NCBI RefSeq assembly: GCF_003003125.1
Contig: NZ_PVTZ01000006.1
Coordinates: 1 to 64,000 of the forward strand
DNA length: 64,000 nucleotides
Reading direction: 5' to 3'
From: Laceyella sediminis
GTDB taxonomy: Bacteria > Bacillota > Bacilli > Thermoactinomycetales > Thermoactinomycetaceae
Part shown: one piece after another, positions 61,276-64,000 of the stretch
Numbering within the stretch: position 1 is the first letter of the stretch
How the letters are laid out: the number at the start of each line of letters is the position of its first letter
The notes under the pieces: model-generated
Databases searched by the model: none
What the model was told of the DNA's origin: nothing
What the model saw: only the letters and a program-made list of their open reading frames with translations
Program-made: the position numbers and the translations under genes

Positions 61276-62430
61276 TTACCAGTTATAACCTGAAAATACA
61301 AGCATCCAATCCTGATCATGATCAACCCATTTTAGATATCGATCATATGAACTAGTCGGACGACTCGGATCAATTAACCATGCATATGAGCCATTAGTAT
61401 TGTCATATCCAGAACCGACCAACCAATGCCATTCTTCATCAATTAATGGGCTGTAGATTTTACCTGATAAAACAGCCACAGGAGCATTCCCATCAATATG
61501 CGCTTTATAAGTACCGAAGTTTCCTTCCGCATCAGGTCTAGAAACAGTCCAATTTCCAGGTGTATTATGTTCTAAATGTCTATCAAATCCATTTGCAAAA
61601 TCTCCAGCTGTTGTTCCTATTATCGTACTACCAAATTCGCTATATAAATGATTGATTAAAGATGCATGAGTACCATAATAAGCGGTTCCCCTTACATTAT
61701 AACCACGGCTATCATAGTAATTCGTAATCATCGCAGCAGCTGTAGGACCACATGAGGAATTAGGATACGAAACGCCACTAATATATTGACTAATTCTTGG
61801 AATATCCAATTTTTTTGCAGTAATAGCCAATGGCTTAATATCACTCTCGTCTGCTAAAAGGCTATTCCATTCAACACTGCTTTCTTTGTGACTCGTAGGT
61901 ATTTTCTTAAATTTGTGTTCTCTTTCTATTTCCTCAACAACTTGGGTATTTCCTTTTATTTTCTGTTTAAACCTGTTTAAAATCTTATTTTTCTTTTCAT
62001 TTGACTGTCTTTGTAAATCCTTTGTATCTATAGCACCCATGAATTGAAAAGGTCCAACATAATATACGTTTTTCCCTTCATCAAGCATTTTTTTGATATC
62101 CGTTGTATAGGAAGGATCATTCCCAAATTCAATAACTGGACCACGATCAGTAGAATCGGCTACAACCATATTACCTAATTCTTTCCCATTTTGTTCAGCT
62201 ACTATATAATAGGCTACACGATTTCCTTCAAAGTCGTATAAATCTGTTAAGATCTCTAATTTTGCTCCTTGCCATTCGTTTCGCATTTTTAAAAAGTTTT
62301 TACTAGCTTTCAGAGCATCTTTTCTACTGATTTCTTTTGCAATATTCGTATCAGCATATCCTTGATTAACGAAAAAAGATTGAGCAACAATAAGAGATAA
62401 TGCAAAAACAACAAACATAATTTTTTTCAT
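61276..62430 (-). CDS. Secreted C39-like cysteine peptidase with propeptide
   Basis: This 384-residue protein has a signal peptide (KKIMFVVFALSLIVAQSFF). A pro-domain follows (about 30-150, GNRVAYYIVAEQNGKELGNM) like those of streptopain-type enzymes, then a linker rich in Lys. The peptidase domain has catalytic Cys in NSSCGPTAAAMITNYYD (about 226) and His in EWHWLVGSGYD (about 334). GGAGGGG precedes the ATG. Confidence 0.83.
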   Translation of the reverse strand: MKKIMFVVFALSLIVAQSFFVNQGYADTNIAKEISRKDALKASKNFLKMRNEWQGAKLEILTDLYDFEGNRVAYYIVAEQNGKELGNMVVADSTDRGPVIEFGNDPSYTTDIKKMLDEGKNVYYVGPFQFMGAIDTKDLQRQSNEKKNKILNRFKQKIKGNTQVVEEIEREHKFKKIPTSHKESSVEWNSLLADESDIKPLAITAKKLDIPRISQYISGVSYPNSSCGPTAAAMITNYYDSRGYNVRGTAYYGTHASLINHLYSEFGSTIIGTTAGDFANGFDRHLEHNTPGNWTVSRPDAEGNFGTYKAHIDGNAPVAVLSGKIYSPLIDEEWHWLVGSGYDNTNGSYAWLIDPSRPTSSYDRYLKWVDHDQDWMLVFSGYNW

Positions 62431-62771
62431 AATCGACCCCTCCTTTATGTATTTTAAACACTTAATTATTATATTTCTATATAATTATAATAATAGATAA
62501 AATAAAGCAATATAAAATCATTAAGTTAATTTGCTGTATAAAGAAAATGCCATATCCCTACTGCGATGAAAGACAAGGACTAATCAACGCCCCAATCTCT
62601 TAAATGTAATCCGCATTTCATCCATTCCTTTCTGACGATTCGCTACTAAATATGCTCTGATTTGATCTGCAAGCCGGTGTATTCTACGCACCGCTAAAAC
62701 CACACATTTCACTCGCTTGGCTGTCATATGAGAAAACATTCTGTCATTTAGCACCATCATCTGCATGGCTA
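62431..62771. other. Intergenic region
   Basis: Upstream region of the C39-like gene. A minus-strand 60-codon ATG frame (62584-62766) has no ribosome site and no recognisable family; it is not called as a gene. Confidence 0.4.
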
Positions 62772-62927
62772 ATGTCTCATTGCGCAGTCAAATCAATCCC
62801 ATGTCGTGTCCATCGGCAACATCGCGACGCATTCACTGTAAAAACCGCAAAGCATACGGCCATTCGCTGGTATCAAAAACTTGGATTTGATAAAACAGGT
62901 GTGTTTGACGAAGTGATCTTCTCTTAA
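62772..62927 (+). pseudogene. C-terminal fragment of a GNAT acetyltransferase
   Basis: A 51-codon frame whose second half (AIRWYQKLGFDKTGVFDEV) is the usual end of a GNAT N-acetyltransferase. The first half does not fit the fold, and no ribosome site is present. A 3' remnant of a deleted gene. Confidence 0.6.
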
Positions 62928-62961
62928 AAAACATCTTCACCATGGTATCAAAAATTTTTTA

Positions 62962-62990
62962 TTGACAGACACAATCCTCTCTCATATAAT
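62962..62990 (+). promoter_or_regulatory. Consensus sigma-A promoter of the T-box / permease unit
   Basis: TTGACA (62962-62967), exactly 17 bases, TATAAT (62985-62990): both hexamers match consensus. Transcription should start near 62997, giving a leader of about 480 bases before the permease. Confidence 0.93.
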
Positions 62991-63039
62991 TCTATCTAAA
63001 TTAAAAATCAAAATAGCATTTCATTTTCACATGCAATGA

Positions 63040-63319
63040 AGAGGTTAAGTAAACAAAACAACTTCGTCAACAGAGAACGGCCCCATGGCTGAAAGGGCTG
63101 TACGATCGTTTTGTTGAAATTTCGCCTCGGAGCTTCGCGTTTGAACGGGAACTTATCCCCAGTAAAATGCGACGAATGGCCATCGTTATCAGGCTGAGTC
63201 TCTTCAGACTAGTTGAGTCCGCCTGCCGTGAGGTAGACGGAGAAGCTGAGTGGTACCGCGAACCTGTCGCCTCAGCGATCATAGGGAAATCCCTTCCCCT
63301 TGATCGTTGAGGCGTTTTT
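63040..63319 (+). promoter_or_regulatory. T-box riboswitch, first unit (stem I to terminator 1)
   Basis: The stem I region holds an AGAGA GA-motif (63075-63081 area) within a CAACA / TGTTG helix. The T-box bulge TGGTACCGCG is at 63251-63260. The terminator runs from CGCCTCA (63268) to TGATCGTTGAGGCG (63301-63314) with TTTTT. The specifier codon could not be assigned by eye (candidates fall around TACGAT near 63109-63114). Uncharged tRNA should favour the antiterminator and permease expression. Confidence 0.85.
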
Positions 63320-63329
63320 GCGTTTGGCG

Positions 63330-63445
63330 GTGCTGTGAGACGAGTGAGTCCATTTTCCGTGAGGAAGTGGAAGAGCTGAGTGGTACCGCGGTCCCCCCGC
63401 CTCAGCAATCAGACGTGTTACGCCTGGTTGCCGGGCGGGGGGTTT
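63330..63445 (+). promoter_or_regulatory. Second T-box antiterminator/terminator unit without stem I
   Basis: It repeats the stem III and T-box block of the first unit (GAGTCC...CCGTGAGG...AGCTGAGTGGTACCGCG, gaps shown), with TGGTACCGCG at 63381-63390 and a G/C-rich terminator (CCCCCCGCC ... GGGCGGGGGG). Only about 60 bases separate it from terminator 1, too few for its own stem I. Confidence 0.8.
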
Positions 63446-63478
63446 CCATTTTACATGAAAACGGGAGGGTTGAAATCG

Positions 63479-64000
63479 ATGGACAGCCATAACAATCAAT
63501 TGCGCAGAGGATTGGATGAGCGACACATGCATATGATCGCTTTGGGCGGAGCAATCGGCACAGGCTTGTTTTACGGTTCTGCCACCACCATCCAAATGAC
63601 GGGCCCGGCGATTACCTTAGCCTATCTCATCGCCGGAGTCGTCATTTTCTTCATCATGCGCGCCTTGGGTGAAATGACTTTGGCAGAACCCGTCTCTGGC
63701 TCTATTAGCCATTACGCTGGACGATACATCGGACCGTTCGCTGGATTCTTAGCAGGATGGACTTATTGGTTTATGTGGATTATTGTCGGCATGGCCGAAC
63801 TGACAGCGATCGGCACCTATTTCCAGTATTGGTTTCCCAGCGTGCCGCAATGGGTTCCCGCACTCATCGCTCTGGTGCTAATGACGCTGGTCAACTTGTT
63901 ACACGTGAAAGCATTTGGGGAGCTTGAATTCTGGTTCGCTTCCATCAAAGTGTTCGCCATTCTGGCCATGATGGGAGGAGGATTGTTCCTTATTTTCGGA
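63479..64000 (+). CDS. Amino acid permease (APC superfamily, AAT type), partial
   Basis: 174 residues are visible before the right window edge. RRGLDERHMHMIALGGAIGT and GLFYGSATTIQMTGPAITLA are the AAT-family start, followed by EMTLAEPVSGSISHYAGRY and several membrane helices. The substrate is unknown, but the T-box leader implies import of the amino acid whose uncharged tRNA it senses. GGGAGGG precedes the ATG. Confidence 0.92.
   Translation, partial: MDSHNNQLRRGLDERHMHMIALGGAIGTGLFYGSATTIQMTGPAITLAYLIAGVVIFFIMRALGEMTLAEPVSGSISHYAGRYIGPFAGFLAGWTYWFMWIIVGMAELTAIGTYFQYWFPSVPQWVPALIALVLMTLVNLLHVKAFGELEFWFASIKVFAILAMMGGGLFLIFG

Noticed and set aside
62584-62766. 60-codon minus-strand ATG frame
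   Set aside because: No ribosome site, no recognisable family, no terminator of its own.

Overview
The window looks like a chromosomal stretch of a spore-forming, Gram-positive Bacillales bacterium (low to moderate GC). Evidence: strong AGGAGG-type ribosome sites, a Spo0M homologue, a CotS-like kinase, a Bacillus-style gntR-gntK-gntP-gntZ operon with a gnt operator and cre site, and a yrk/cst-type persulfide operon. A thermophilic Thermoactinomycetaceae-like host is plausible, but the sequence does not prove it.

Region 1 (1-15,800) is a complete type I-D CRISPR-Cas island on the minus strand. In transcription order it holds leader 2, CRISPR array 2, an intrinsic terminator, a WYL-family regulator, a terminator, a promoter with a 27-bp perfect palindrome, cas10d(csc3)-cas7d(csc2)-cas5d(csc1)-cas3'-cas4-cas1-cas2-cas6, leader 1 and CRISPR array 1. 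The HD nuclease is on Cas10d and is absent from the Cas3' helicase, the hallmark of subtype I-D. Leader 2 contains a 35-codon fusion of a cas2 start to a cas6 end, read here as the scar of a second, deleted cas cassette. Beyond array 2 are gene fragments, a small protein gene and a two-gene HTH + zinc-ribbon Nudix module. Near-identical stem-loops bracket the whole island.

Region 2 (15,900-26,600) handles stress. An SDR, an aldo/keto reductase and an MFS exporter lie beside a divergent HxlR regulator. A CstR-type repressor gene follows, next to a TauE / DsrE / TusA / rhodanese-metallo-beta-lactamase / TusA-rhodanese operon preceded by two CstR-like operators. ahpC-ahpF come next.

Region 3 (26,600-33,750) is carbohydrate metabolism: an oligo-1,6-glucosidase and the gluconate operon.

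Region 4 (33,750-57,200) is a mosaic of single genes. It holds a Bcr-type exporter with MarR regulator, a racemase homologue, a CorC-type protein, Spo0M, an erythromycin-esterase homologue, micro-proteins, a macrolide phosphotransferase homologue, an LD-carboxypeptidase, a CotS-like kinase, a short WYL regulator, VOC proteins, an Eis-like acetyltransferase, a rifampin-phosphotransferase homologue behind a doubly-operatored promoter, a secreted-type nuclease and an acetyl-CoA synthetase. A broken tandem duplication surrounds a TTG-start lipoprotein gene.

Region 5 (57,200-64,000) carries a coiled-coil protein, two micro-proteins, a secreted GH18 protein, a secreted C39-like peptidase, an acetyltransferase fragment, and an amino-acid permease (cut by the right edge) behind a consensus promoter and a T-box leader whose stem III/antiterminator/terminator unit is doubled.

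Starts were chosen from ribosome sites, so several genes are shorter than their maximal reading frames.
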